Assembly: GCA_026003195.1 (NCBI GenBank)
Contig: BPGU01000001.1
Coordinates: forward strand, 853,398 to 917,397
DNA: 64,000 bases
Origin: Armatimonadota bacterium
GTDB lineage: Bacteria > Armatimonadota > HRBIN16
Reading direction: 5' to 3'
In this document: positions 35,222 to 44,027 of the stretch, piece by piece
Numbering within the stretch: position 1 is the stretch's first letter
Layout: every line of letters begins with the position of its first letter
Notes under the pieces: generated by a model
What the model saw: only the letters and a program-made list of their open reading frames with translations
The model's database searches: none
Told to the model about the DNA's origin: nothing
Program-made: the position numbers and the translations under genes

Positions 35222-36511
35222 CTACCTCAAGTACCACGGCGCGCGGTAAGGACGACTGAGCCAGCGGTTCGCCTCGGGGTCTCCGACGAACTGCTCTTGG
35301 ACCGGATCCCAGCGCAGCTTCCTGCCCAGACGCATAGCGATATTGCCGATGTGCGCCACGGTCACGGAGCGGTGCCCAATCTCCACGTCGCAGATGGGCT
35401 TCTTGCGCGTGCGGATGCAATCCAGCCAGTTCTGATGGTGGCTGAGGCTGCGATACAGCTGGACGTCGTTCGGTCCCCAAGTCACCTGCTGCAGCTCTTT
35501 CGGACTGGTGTCGATTCCGCCTCGCCACACATGCACGTAGCCATCCGTGCCCTCGAAGCGCACGCCCCGCTCCGGGGTGGTGGCAATCATGTGCACCCCG
35601 TTGGCATATTCGTAGTGCACCTCGAAGTTCACGTAGGTTTCACACAACCCCTTCACCGGCGGCACCCCTTTGCCCTCCACGCTCACGGGCCCGCTGAGAT
35701 CCGTACCCAGCCCCCATTGCGCGATATCGAAGTGGTGGTGTCCCCAGTCGGTCATCTCGCCGCCGGAGTAGTCCCAGAACCATCGGAAGTTCCACAGGAA
35801 GCGTGCATAGTTAAAGGGCACCCAGGGCGCGGGACCCAGGTAAAGGTTCCAGTCCAGGTCGGGCGGCGGTTCCACGTCAGGCTGGGGGTCCATGTCGGGA
35901 CCGTGCGGCAGATTCACGCGCACGGTATGCACTTTACCGATCTTGCCGTTGCGCACCAGCATACAGGCAAGCCAGAAGTAGTAATCCGAGCGCTGCTGGC
36001 TTCCCACCTGAAACACGCGGTTGTAACGGCGCACCGCGCGAACCAGAGCCTTGCCCTCGTCTACGAAGAGGGTCAACGGCTTTTCGCAATACACGTCCTT
36101 GCCCGACTCGCACGCCATGATGCTGATGAGCGTGTGCCAGTGGTCGGGCGTGGAGATGACCACCGCGTCGATGTCCTTGCGGTCTAGCAGGTGGCGGAAA
36201 TCGGTGTAGGCAGCACAGTCCTGATTGCCATAGCGATTGTCCACCGCCTTTTTGGAGCGGTCACGGTGGGGGGCATACACGTCGCATACCGCCAGCACCT
36301 GCACCTGCCCATTGCCCAGAAAGGCGTTGAGGTGCCCGGTGCCCATACCGCCCAGCCCGATGAAGCCCAGCGTGATGCGGTCACTGGGTGCGCTTCGCTG
36401 TGCCGAGCCGAATACCGAAGCGGGCACCACCGCAGGCATGGCAACGGCAGCTGCGCCGACAGCAGCCCCCTTCAGAAACTGCCTTCGTGTGATCTGTTTG
36501 CCTGTACTCAT
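35222..36511 (-). CDS. Tat-exported Gfo/Idh/MocA oxidoreductase
   Basis: A 429-residue protein from ATG 36511 (GAAAGGA 8 bases upstream). The N-terminus is a twin-arginine signal: ITRRQFLKGAAVGAAAVAMP near residues 7-26. The Rossmann domain follows (ITLGFIGLGGMGTGHLNAFL), then VISTPDHWHTLISI and DVYCEKPLTLF (EKP motif) near 155, and the C-terminal domain with the DWGHHHFDIAQWGLG block. Exported members of this family act on glycans or inositols with a carried NAD(P). It is a visible client for the TatA encoded at 12743. Confidence 0.92.
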   Translation of the reverse strand: MSTGKQITRRQFLKGAAVGAAAVAMPAVVPASVFGSAQRSAPSDRITLGFIGLGGMGTGHLNAFLGNGQVQVLAVCDVYAPHRDRSKKAVDNRYGNQDCAAYTDFRHLLDRKDIDAVVISTPDHWHTLISIMACESGKDVYCEKPLTLFVDEGKALVRAVRRYNRVFQVGSQQRSDYYFWLACMLVRNGKIGKVHTVRVNLPHGPDMDPQPDVEPPPDLDWNLYLGPAPWVPFNYARFLWNFRWFWDYSGGEMTDWGHHHFDIAQWGLGTDLSGPVSVEGKGVPPVKGLCETYVNFEVHYEYANGVHMIATTPERGVRFEGTDGYVHVWRGGIDTSPKELQQVTWGPNDVQLYRSLSHHQNWLDCIRTRKKPICDVEIGHRSVTVAHIGNIAMRLGRKLRWDPVQEQFVGDPEANRWLSRPYRAPWYLR

Positions 36512-36691
36512 ACCGACCATCCTTTCCATGAGCGAGTTCCAAACGGTGTGATGGTTCCGATAGTGAACTTCAGGGGTTCCCTGAGGGATTCCTGCAGACC
36601 GGGGGGACAGCCTCTTCTCATAGCTCAATCCCTTGTTCCACAGTCCGCGTAGACACTTTGAACCCCGTTGGGTCATAGACCTTACCGGATT

Positions 36692-36823
36692 CACCGCAGA
36701 GGGCGCTGAGGGGCTAAGAGATACCATAAATTCTCAGCGATCTGCGCGTTCTCCGCTTCAGGGGGCGGCATATGAATCCAGCGGCTTCCCAGGTACCATA
36801 AATTCTCAGCGTTCTCTGCGGTG
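36692..36823. repeat. Inverted and direct repeats in a gene-free gap
   Basis: CACCGCAGAG (36692-36701) is inverted as CTCTGCGGTG (36814-36823), and the 18-base block TACCATAAATTCTCAGCG occurs twice, at 36722-36739 and 36794-36811. The whole 36512-37111 gap has no supported gene. The element looks like a dispersed intergenic repeat, possibly with one unit duplicated. Confidence 0.6.
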
Positions 36824-37111
36824 CCGTGGCAAGGGGCGAAGTGACCTGCCAATACCGAATTGGACTGCGGGCGAAAGCAGGAATACCTTGTGCATGGTTA
36901 GCAGCAGGTTCGACGGAACGCGGAGGTAATCCATTCGGTCGCTTTGACCCGCTCGGTGACCCTCTCGATGAGAAAGCAGCACTGGACGGAGTAGACTGTG
37001 CGACTACGTTCAAAGCGGCATCGTTATTGAAGGCAAGCGTATACGTCGTGTAGGGACAGGAAACGATTGGTTGGACTGCCAGAAGTGCTGTCATGACAAG
37101 GGGTACCGCCG

Positions 37112-37750
37112 ATGGAAATGAAGGGAAGAAAGGTGCAATATGTGTTTGTTCTTTGTATGCTCTGCTTGCTAATGTACTTCTTTATTGGGTGGATAGGGTC
37201 GAACCCTTACCATAGACTGCTGGAAGAGGATTTGTTGCATCACCGCCCCACGTATCAGGCGTGGTTGACAGCGCGCAGTATCAAAGAGATTTCGGGGGAG
37301 AAAGTGGTTTTTGAGGTGGACGGTCAAGCCACAGACCCTGCATGTGCACGCGGATGCTCTGTGGATAGCATCCAAGTTTATCGCAGTGAAGTTGACGAGT
37401 GGGTAGTGATGAGATGGTTGCACGGTAACAAATTACGCAGGGTGCCTGTGGCGTCGCGTTCCTCAGAGGGACGACGCAGCACTTGGTTGTTTTTGGAGCG
37501 GAACAAAGGTCTACTGGGTGTGCAGGTTCCTGTTGAGGGTCGTGTTGCTCTGTATGATATAGGTTACTGGCTTAGAAATGGAAAGTTACGCAGCGGTACA
37601 TGTTTATCGGGCTCTCTCGCCACCAGGAGTGTGGTGTTACAGTCCAGTATTATAGGCGAGGGAACAGGGGGTGTGCCTGCGCCTTTTGGGTGCTACTGGG
37701 AGATTGGCGAAGACGGGCAGGTATTGGCACGAGGGTTGTATGGCTCGTAG
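37112..37750 (+). CDS. Uncharacterised single-pass membrane protein
   Basis: A 212-residue protein with an uncleaved N-terminal membrane helix (YVFVLCMLCLLMYFFIGWIG, about residues 10-29) and an extracytoplasmic domain of about 180 residues with several Cys (DPACARGCSVD near 76). No family is recognised. The base composition is visibly lower in GC than the neighbours, which hints at transfer. ATG 37112 or 37118 are both possible starts, and the ribosome-binding site is weak. An RHS-core remnant follows immediately, so it could be an RHS-associated accessory or immunity gene; this is speculative. Confidence 0.55.
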   Translation: MEMKGRKVQYVFVLCMLCLLMYFFIGWIGSNPYHRLLEEDLLHHRPTYQAWLTARSIKEISGEKVVFEVDGQATDPACARGCSVDSIQVYRSEVDEWVVMRWLHGNKLRRVPVASRSSEGRRSTWLFLERNKGLLGVQVPVEGRVALYDIGYWLRNGKLRSGTCLSGSLATRSVVLQSSIIGEGTGGVPAPFGCYWEIGEDGQVLARGLYGS

Positions 37751-37771
37751 GGAACTGCATGGAGGCAGATT

Positions 37772-37936
37772 CTCACCCCTACCCCCTACGGCTACAAGGG
37801 TCAATGGGGCTACCACACCGACGTGGAAACAGGTATACTCTTCCTGACGCATCGCTACCTGCACCCCGCGATGGGGAGGTTTCTGATGGAAAGCCAGCGA
37901 CAAGCCTCATCCCCCTCGCCGGAAAACCACCGATAG
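37772..37936 (+). pseudogene. RHS-repeat-associated core remnant
   Basis: This frame encodes TPYGYKGQWGYHTDVETGIL, then LTHRYLHPAMGRFL, the hallmark end of the RHS/YD-repeat core (normally GxxxDxETGLxYxxxRYYDPxxGRF), with a TAG at 37934. No RHS body lies upstream: the region before it is another gene. The fragment has 54 codons and overlaps the end of the opposing permease gene. It is the stump of an RHS polymorphic-toxin-type gene; any toxin tip has been lost. Confidence 0.75.
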
Positions 37937-38707
37937 CATAAACACCACCGCTGCCGTGAGCACTATGGCTGCGCCGGACGCGGTGCCGAACCAGTAGGAG
38001 GCATATAGCCCCAGCACGCTGCTGATACCCCCGATCACGCAGGCAACGATCGCCATCCCACGAAAGCTGCGCGTGAGGTTGCGCGCTGCGGCGGCTGGTA
38101 ATAACAGCATCGCCGTTACCAGCACAATGCCAATCAGCTTGAGCGACAGCGTGACCATCACCGCCAGCAACACCAGGAAAAGCGTGTCTACCCGGGCGGC
38201 GGAAGTGCCCATCGCCATCGCCATCTCGCGGTGCACGGATACCCGCAACAGCGCGTTCCACATCGCCAGTATCGCCAACACGCCTCCTGCGCACATCACC
38301 GCCACCAGCCACACGTCCTCCCATGCCAGTGCAAGAATGTCGCCAAACAGAAACTGAAAAAGCCCCGGCTGATAGCCCTGCAGGATGCCCAGCAGCAGGA
38401 TGCCCGCCCCTGCACAGAGGGCAAGATACACCCCGATCACGGTGTCCGTCGGTATCTCCGTGCGATGCAGGGTGACGACGATGGCGAGCGTCACCAGCAC
38501 CGCGAAGGCGATGACCGTCGGCATGGCAGGAGTCATCAGCAGGGCAGACAGCGCTAGCCCGGTGAACGCCGAGTGAGCTACCGCTTCGCTGAAAAAAGAA
38601 AGTCGCCTGGTCACCACAAACACACCGATGAGCGGCAGGCTGAACCCCAACAGCACGGAGGCTATCAGCGCGCGCTGGAAGAAGGGATACTGCAAAATCT
38701 CCATCAT
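37907..38707 (-). CDS. Zinc/manganese ABC transporter permease (ZnuB/MntB family)
   Basis: A 266-residue permease of the ABC-3 family with seven to nine helices, from ATG 38707, which overlaps the ATPase stop (ATGA). It contains the EAVAHSAFTGLALSALL segment near residue 38 and the cytoplasmic FGDILALAWEDVWLV and MAMAMGTSAARVDTL blocks. It imports Zn2+ or Mn2+ together with the ATPase and the lipoprotein genes in this operon. The 3' end overlaps an RHS remnant on the other strand by about 30 bases. Confidence 0.92.
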   Translation of the reverse strand: MMEILQYPFFQRALIASVLLGFSLPLIGVFVVTRRLSFFSEAVAHSAFTGLALSALLMTPAMPTVIAFAVLVTLAIVVTLHRTEIPTDTVIGVYLALCAGAGILLLGILQGYQPGLFQFLFGDILALAWEDVWLVAVMCAGGVLAILAMWNALLRVSVHREMAMAMGTSAARVDTLFLVLLAVMVTLSLKLIGIVLVTAMLLLPAAAARNLTRSFRGMAIVACVIGGISSVLGLYASYWFGTASGAAIVLTAAVVFMLSVVFRRGG

Positions 38708-39432
38708 GGCTGGTGCTCCCGGTGGGTATAGAGTGTCATCTCGTGTCCATAGACGAGGCGAATCATCTCGGCGTTCAGCGCCTGAGCGGGTGGTCCAAAA
38801 CAGAGTAATCTCCGGTTCAGACACAGCACCTGCGACGCATAGCGTGTCACCACGCTGAGGTCATGCGAGACCAGCACTACCGTCAGATGGTGCTCCTTGC
38901 GCAACTGCTCGATAATGTCGTAGAAGCGGCTTTCGCCCTCTATATCGACGCCTGTCGCGGGTTCGTCCAGAAAAAGCACCTCCGGCTCGCGCAGAAGGTT
39001 GAGTGCAATCACCACACGCTGCAGCTGCCCGCCGGAGAGTTTGCCAATCGGATGGTGTAGCATCCGGTGAACACCGACCTCCTGCAGGGCGGATTCAAGA
39101 CTCGCCAGAGAAGCGTGCGGTGCGTAAGCACGCAGCATCTCCTTCACCGTGAGCGGAAGGTAGCGGTCATACTCCAGTCGCTGCGGCACATACCCTATCT
39201 TCTTGCGCAGGTCGCCCAGCTCGGAAATGGGCACTCCGAACAGAGTGATGCTGCCGGAAGCCAGAGGCACCAGACCCAGCGACGCGCGTAGCAGGGTGGT
39301 CTTGCCCGCGCCGTTGGGACCGATGATGGCGACCGTGCTGCCACGCTCTACCTGCAGGGTGATGTTCTCGATGAGCCGTGTGCCGCCTATCTCCACGCTG
39401 ACGTCGTGCACATCCAGAATGATGTCTGCCAT
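38704..39432 (-). CDS. Zinc/manganese ABC transporter ATPase (ZnuC/MntA family)
   Basis: A 242-residue ATPase: Walker A IIGPNGAGKTTLL near residue 36, signature KLSGGQLQRVVIALNLL near 134, Walker B VLFLDEPATGVD near 155, switch VLVSHDLSVV near 190. The sequence class is the metal-ion ABC group. The gene lies between the zinc-ribbon methyltransferase and the permease, all in one direction; its start is 1 base after the previous stop, so co-transcription is clear. Confidence 0.92.
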   Translation of the reverse strand: MADIILDVHDVSVEIGGTRLIENITLQVERGSTVAIIGPNGAGKTTLLRASLGLVPLASGSITLFGVPISELGDLRKKIGYVPQRLEYDRYLPLTVKEMLRAYAPHASLASLESALQEVGVHRMLHHPIGKLSGGQLQRVVIALNLLREPEVLFLDEPATGVDIEGESRFYDIIEQLRKEHHLTVVLVSHDLSVVTRYASQVLCLNRRLLCFGPPAQALNAEMIRLVYGHEMTLYTHREHQP

Positions 39433-40239
39433 TTACGCCTCCTTACTTCCCGAAGCGAGCCATACGTAACCCAGCACGCTCCGCAGGGATTCCACCGGCA
39501 AATGCGCGCTCACCAGTTCGTAAAACTCCTTGCGCGTGAAACGATAGTAGTAGATGCCGCCCGGATGCATCCCCTGTTTGGCTCCGCTCCATCGGGTCAG
39601 CCAGGACCAGTGATAACCGGATATCGCATATCGCCCGCCTGGCTGGAGCACTCGTGCCATCTCCGCCAGCACCTGCAGGCGCAATCGGGCGCTGGGAAGG
39701 TGCTCCACCAGCTGGCAACTGGCAGTTGCGTCCAGCACCTCATCCGCAAGAGGCAGGAAACAGGCATCCGCGTGTATCAGCAGCGTCTTCTCCCACACAC
39801 CCGCTGCCTGCATCCGCTGGCGACACAACCGCAAGCTCTGCTGCGAAAAATCCACGCCGACCACGCAATCGGCAAGCCCGGCAAAGTGCTGCAGCATCCG
39901 TCCGGTGCCACAGCCGATCTCTGCCAGCGCAGTGAACCGCTGCGATTTGCCGCGCAGCGCACGGAGCGTCAGGTGGGTCTCCACCGGCGATAGGAGCCAC
40001 AGCCCCAGCAGGTGGTCATATTGTGAAGCCTGTGCATCTCGCGCCTGCATCTCGGACTGCTTGCGCAGCCACTCTTCGCGCTCATGCGCTGTGGCAAGGT
40101 CAGGTAACACGAAGCTGGGAATGCCGTCCACAACGGGAAACCTTCGCCGACATTCCGCACACTCTATTTCTTCCTCTCCCGCGTGCAGTGGCGCGCGGTC
40201 AAAGGGGCACCTCAACATCTGCATCTGCCACTGGTGCAT
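39433..40239 (-). CDS. SAM-dependent methyltransferase with N-terminal Trm112-like zinc ribbon
   Basis: A 268-residue protein. Residues 10-45 (LRCPFDRAPL, IECAECRRRFPVVDGIPSF) are a Trm112-like ribbon, with Cys-x-x-Asp in place of the first Cys pair. A class I methyltransferase follows: ALAEIGCGTGRMLQHFAG near 110 (SAM site), CVVGVDFSQQSL near 129, and DATASCQLVEHLPSARLR near 177. Its place inside a zinc uptake operon, between the binding-protein and ATPase genes, is unusual. Its substrate is unknown. Confidence 0.85.
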   Translation of the reverse strand: MHQWQMQMLRCPFDRAPLHAGEEEIECAECRRRFPVVDGIPSFVLPDLATAHEREEWLRKQSEMQARDAQASQYDHLLGLWLLSPVETHLTLRALRGKSQRFTALAEIGCGTGRMLQHFAGLADCVVGVDFSQQSLRLCRQRMQAAGVWEKTLLIHADACFLPLADEVLDATASCQLVEHLPSARLRLQVLAEMARVLQPGGRYAISGYHWSWLTRWSGAKQGMHPGGIYYYRFTRKEFYELVSAHLPVESLRSVLGYVWLASGSKEA

Positions 40240-40261
40240 CCTCCACTCCTTACCAAAAGCA

Positions 40262-41248
40262 CTAACGCATTGCCTTATCCAGTGTTTCGATGTTGCGCAT
40301 CATACGCTGCTGATAGCTTTCGCCCGACGGTTTCCAGGTTCTCTCCAGCGGGTCCAGCAGAAATACCGGCACGCCGAGGTCGGCGGCCACCGCTTCCACC
40401 AGCCGTGAGGAGGCTGGGGGCGCGGCGAAAATCACTTTTACCCCTTCGCGACGCGCGGTACGCATCAGGTCGCGCAGCCATCGAGCGGACGGCTCGACAC
40501 CGGGCAGCGGTTCAAACACAGCAACCTGCTCGATGCCTGCCTCTTTCGCAAGGTAGCGGTACGCTCCATGTGCTGCGATAAACTTCTTGTGCCTCCACCC
40601 CTTCGCCCTGTCTCTCAGTCGCTGTTGCAGCAGCTGCATCTCTGTAATCAGCCGGCTCGCATTGCGCTGGTAATGCTCGGCGTGCGCCGGGTCCAGAGCC
40701 ACCAGTGCCTCTACGGCGTTCTGCGCCATGCGCATCGCATTGCTCAGCGACAACCAGACATGAGGGTCCACCGCTTCCTGATGCTCGTGTTCCTCGCGTT
40801 CTCCGGTGAGGTGAGCGTGATGCTCGTGCTCTGCCGCAGCAGGCAACGTCCAGCACCCTTCTGCTAATTCTACCACGCGCGGGCGTTTGCGTCCAAGCCC
40901 CCGAAGCATGGTGTCCAGAAAAGGCTCCGCTTCCAACCCCAGCGCAAACACCACCTCCGCCTGCTGAAGCAGTTTCATCTGCCGAGCGGTTGGTGCGAAG
41001 GCGTGTAGTTCTCCTTCGGGAGGCAACAGGGTTTGCACGGAGACGTGTGGTGCGCCAACCTGCTGAACGATGTCGGCTACGGGGAAGAAAGTGGCCACGA
41101 CGTGCAACGGTTTCTTCTCGCTGGTGACAGAACGGTTTGCATCGTGTGAGGTGCAACTGACGAGAGCAAGAAGCCAAATTCCCAGCAAGATAGACTGCTT
41201 CGACCTCAGGTATTCATGGATTTTTTGTAATTTTTCAACTTTTCCCAT
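40262..41248 (-). CDS. znuA: Zinc ABC transporter solute-binding lipoprotein (ZnuA family)
   Basis: A 328-residue protein with a signal peptide ending LLALVSC, a good lipobox. The cluster-9 fold is shown by VVATFFPVADIVQQVGAPHV near residue 50, GLEAEPFLDTML, the His-rich acidic loop EHEHHAHLTGEREEHEHQ near 140-158 and DPHVWLSLSNAMRMA. Metal ligands His in GELHAFAPTARQ and HGAYRYLAKE are present. The His-rich loop favours zinc over manganese. First gene of the operon that continues with the methyltransferase, ATPase and permease. Confidence 0.93.
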   Translation of the reverse strand: MGKVEKLQKIHEYLRSKQSILLGIWLLALVSCTSHDANRSVTSEKKPLHVVATFFPVADIVQQVGAPHVSVQTLLPPEGELHAFAPTARQMKLLQQAEVVFALGLEAEPFLDTMLRGLGRKRPRVVELAEGCWTLPAAAEHEHHAHLTGEREEHEHQEAVDPHVWLSLSNAMRMAQNAVEALVALDPAHAEHYQRNASRLITEMQLLQQRLRDRAKGWRHKKFIAAHGAYRYLAKEAGIEQVAVFEPLPGVEPSARWLRDLMRTARREGVKVIFAAPPASSRLVEAVAADLGVPVFLLDPLERTWKPSGESYQQRMMRNIETLDKAMR

Positions 41249-41289
41249 ACTTTTGCCTGATTTCCTCCTATGTTATCCACCTAACCGTA

Positions 41290-41318
41290 ATTATACGGAA
41301 GATTCTTTATGGTTGCAC
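41290..41318 (-). promoter_or_regulatory. Candidate promoter of the zinc uptake operon
   Basis: On the minus strand GTGCAA (41318-41313) and a perfect TATAAT (41295-41290) are 17 bases apart, with transcription start expected about 35 bases before the znuA ATG. The -35 box is weak. No unambiguous Zur palindrome is visible. Confidence 0.5.
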
Positions 41319-41470
41319 TACCGATAAGAGGGTAGGAACCTGGAAGCTGGAAACGTACGTTGGGATATCAACCCTTCCTTCGCCAGCGCCGTCTTCCACC
41401 CACGTGCGTTTCGTTCCGAAGTGAGCAGGAGGCTCGAGATTACGACAACTCAAGGAGGAAACGGTAGACG

Positions 41471-42949
41471 ATGAGTCTTCGCATTAACACCAACATCACC
41501 GCGATGAACGCGATGCGCGCGCTGACTGGTACCAGTGAAGCCTTCGCGCGCTCGATCGAGCGGTTGTCGTCTGGTATGCGCATCAATCGTGGCGCAGATG
41601 ACCCCGCAGGGCTGATCATTTCCGAGAACCTGCGCGCGCAGATGGTGGGTATGTCGCAGGCGGTATCCAACGCGCAGGATGCGGCGAACCTTCTGAAGAC
41701 CGCTGAGGGCGGTCTGGATGAAATCCATAACCTGCTGCGCACTATGCGACAACTCGCAGTGCACGCAGCGAACACAGGTGTCAACGACCTCACTGCTCTG
41801 CAGGCGGACCAGACACAAATCCGTTCCGCTCTGGAAAGTCTCAACCGCATCGCTGAACAAACCCAGTTCGGTACCAAGAAACTGCTGGACGGAACCGCAG
41901 GCATCTCCGCCCAGGTCACCGACACCGCCCGACTGGCGGGTATCTTTATCGGCAACACCTTCAACGGTGTTATCGTGCAAAGTGGCGACGTCACCATCAC
42001 CGTCAACACTGCTGCCACCCGCGCTCAGGTGCTGGGCACTGCCACCTACGCCAGCGTCAACGCCTCCATCTCCACCGTCGGCGGCGGAACCAACGGCGCA
42101 GGAGGCACGGTGGTCATCAACGGACAATCCATCACCGTCTCGGGCAACGACACGGTGCAGACGCTGATTGACCGCATCAACGCACTGACCAGCGTGACCG
42201 GTGTGAGCGCGATGTTCAATTCCGGCAACGGCAGTGGTGTGGTGGTGTTGACGCAGGTGAACTACGGAGCGAACTTCAGCGTGCAGGCGAACCAGAGTGC
42301 GACACTGTTGTTTGCGTCGGGCACTTCCAGTTCGAGCACGGGTGTCGATGCGGTGGTGACGGTTTCGGTGACCACTTCAGCGGGAGTGACCTCGGCGTTG
42401 TTCACAGGAGGTCGTGCTTCTGGCGACAGTGGCTTAAAGGTGAAGGACGCCTACGGCAACACGTTGTTGTTGACGGAGGCAGGCAACAGCACGGCGATTA
42501 GCAACGCGCGGGTAGCGGTGGTCTCGGCGCAAAGTCTGGTGTTCCAGATTGGAGCGAACTCCGGGCAGACCGCTCGCGTCGCGCTGTCGGACGTGCGCGC
42601 CAGTCAGCTGGGCACGACTGCCGTGGCGGGGAGGTCGCTGAGCTCCATCGACGTCACCACGCTGCAGGGTGCGCAGGACGCGATCAAAATTATTGACGAA
42701 GCGATCTCGCAGGTGAGCCAGCTGCGCGGTAGCATCGGTGCGTTCCAGAAGAACGTTCTGGAGAGCACGATGCGGTCGCTGAATGTTTCCCGCGAGAACC
42801 TGGCGGCTTCGGAGAGCGCGATTCGCGACACCAACGTTGCCGAGGAAGTGATGAGCTACACGAAGTTGCAGATTCTGCAGCAGGCGGGTATGGCAGTGCT
42901 GGCGCAAGCCAACGCTGCACCGCAGATGGTGCTATCGCTTCTCCGCTAA
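41471..42949 (+). CDS. fliC: Flagellin
   Basis: A 492-residue flagellin. The conserved N-terminal D0/D1 region runs to about residue 150 (LRINTNITAMNAMRALTGT, SSGMRINRGADDPAGLIIS), and the C-terminal D1/D0 region starts at about 380 (IDVTTLQGAQDAIKIIDEAI, ending NAAPQMVLSLLR). The middle 230 residues are Thr/Ser/Gly/Val-rich beta sequence with a flagellin hook-IN-like stretch (VNYGANFSVQANQS) and few charged residues. AAGGAGG precedes the ATG. No other flagellar gene is in the window. A perfect terminator follows. Confidence 0.96.
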   Translation: MSLRINTNITAMNAMRALTGTSEAFARSIERLSSGMRINRGADDPAGLIISENLRAQMVGMSQAVSNAQDAANLLKTAEGGLDEIHNLLRTMRQLAVHAANTGVNDLTALQADQTQIRSALESLNRIAEQTQFGTKKLLDGTAGISAQVTDTARLAGIFIGNTFNGVIVQSGDVTITVNTAATRAQVLGTATYASVNASISTVGGGTNGAGGTVVINGQSITVSGNDTVQTLIDRINALTSVTGVSAMFNSGNGSGVVVLTQVNYGANFSVQANQSATLLFASGTSSSSTGVDAVVTVSVTTSAGVTSALFTGGRASGDSGLKVKDAYGNTLLLTEAGNSTAISNARVAVVSAQSLVFQIGANSGQTARVALSDVRASQLGTTAVAGRSLSSIDVTTLQGAQDAIKIIDEAISQVSQLRGSIGAFQKNVLESTMRSLNVSRENLAASESAIRDTNVAEEVMSYTKLQILQQAGMAVLAQANAAPQMVLSLLR

Positions 42950-42968
42950 AACGAAAGGTGAGCAGTGA

Positions 42969-43003
42969 GCGAGGGCGGGGTTACCCCGCCCTCGCGTTCT
43001 TTT
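42969..43003 (+). terminator. Intrinsic terminator of the flagellin gene
   Basis: GCGAGGGCGGGG (42969-42980) pairs with CCCCGCCCTCGC (42984-42995) around a 3-base loop, a perfect 12-bp GC stem, followed by GTTCTTTT. It overlaps the stop codon of the opposing dehydrogenase gene by two bases. Confidence 0.92.
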
Positions 43004-44012
43004 AGACTGCCGTCCAGTCGAACACCACGCCCATCGCCGCCGAGCGGTCGTGGCGCAGCATATGATACGCCTGCGGCGCCTGGTGCGGCGTGAACCGGTG
43101 TGTAATCAGGTCGTTCACACGCATATCGCCACGGGCGACATAGGTGAAGAAGAGTTTGTACATCTCCGCCTGCGTCCAGGGGGCGTGGTCGGTGCTGACC
43201 GCTGGCGGGTTGCTGGCGTGCGTGCCGATGATGCGTAGCCCCTTGGTGATCACGTCGCCGGTCAGGAACTGCTGCGACGGCTCGCCCGTGTCGCCGAGCA
43301 GGATCAACTTGCCGAACTTGCGGAGCAGGGTGAGCGCGGGAGCAAACACCGCGGCGATACCGGTAATGTCATATACGACCTCTGCGCCCTTGCCATCTGT
43401 GAGATCCAGAATCTGCTCACGTGCTTCCTGCACCCTTTGGGCGATGACGGTCGTGGCGCCATGCTCCTTCGCCATTTTCAGGCGCGCCTCGGCAGGGTCC
43501 ACCACGATAATCTGCCGTGCGCCTTGTAAACGCAGATACTGCACCGTCAGCTGCCCCAGCAGCCCCGCGCCGATAATGACCACGTTATCGCCCAGCTGAT
43601 GCTCGGCAGCGCGCACCGCGTTCTGCGAAATCATCGCCAGCGCAAACCACGAGGCATCCTCGTCGCTCACCCCGTCCGGCACCTTGACCGGCAGATCCGC
43701 GTCCACCACATGCCATTGCCGATGCGAGCGCTGAAACACCACCCTGTCTCCGGGTTTCAGATTCGTCACCCCTTCGCCAACCTGCTCCACCACGCCCACC
43801 ATGCTGTAGCCGGGTGGGAAGGGGTATTTCACCCAGCGGTCCCAGTGCGTGCCTTCCTCAAACAGCCTGCCCAGGCAGATGCATTCTGTGCCGGTGCTGA
43901 TGAGGCTTTTGCGTGCACGCACCAGAACCTGCCCCGGTCCCATCGGCGGGACGCTTTCCTGAACAAGCTCTACCTGATCCTTGCCTGTGAAGTAGATACA
44001 CAGCGATTCCAT
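43002..44012 (-). CDS. Zinc-type medium-chain alcohol/polyol dehydrogenase
   Basis: A 336-residue MDR-family enzyme. The catalytic domain includes LISTGTECICLGRLFEE near residue 37 and YPFPPGYSMVGVVEQVGEG near 63; the cofactor domain has VVIIGAGLLGQLTVQYL near 143, with the GxGxxG pattern and an Asp (IVVDPAEAR) that prefers NAD(H). The usual GHE metal-ligand site is GYS, so catalytic zinc binding is doubtful. Start ATG 44012. It is 15 bases downstream of galactokinase, so both likely serve sugar use. Confidence 0.88.
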   Translation of the reverse strand: MESLCIYFTGKDQVELVQESVPPMGPGQVLVRARKSLISTGTECICLGRLFEEGTHWDRWVKYPFPPGYSMVGVVEQVGEGVTNLKPGDRVVFQRSHRQWHVVDADLPVKVPDGVSDEDASWFALAMISQNAVRAAEHQLGDNVVIIGAGLLGQLTVQYLRLQGARQIIVVDPAEARLKMAKEHGATTVIAQRVQEAREQILDLTDGKGAEVVYDITGIAAVFAPALTLLRKFGKLILLGDTGEPSQQFLTGDVITKGLRIIGTHASNPPAVSTDHAPWTQAEMYKLFFTYVARGDMRVNDLITHRFTPHQAPQAYHMLRHDRSAAMGVVFDWTAV

Positions 44013-44027
44013 CTGCTCCTGTCCTCC

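Noticed and set aside
36690-37050. CRISPR-like repeat array
   Set aside because: Only two copies of an 18-base block at one 72-base interval, inside a palindromic element; no cas genes in the window.
41319-41327. CCGATAA upstream of flagellin as a sigma-28 -10 box (also GCCGATAA at 45259-45266)
   Set aside because: No TAAA-type -35 element lies at the expected distance in either case, and the first site overlaps the znuA promoter region. Not strong enough to call.
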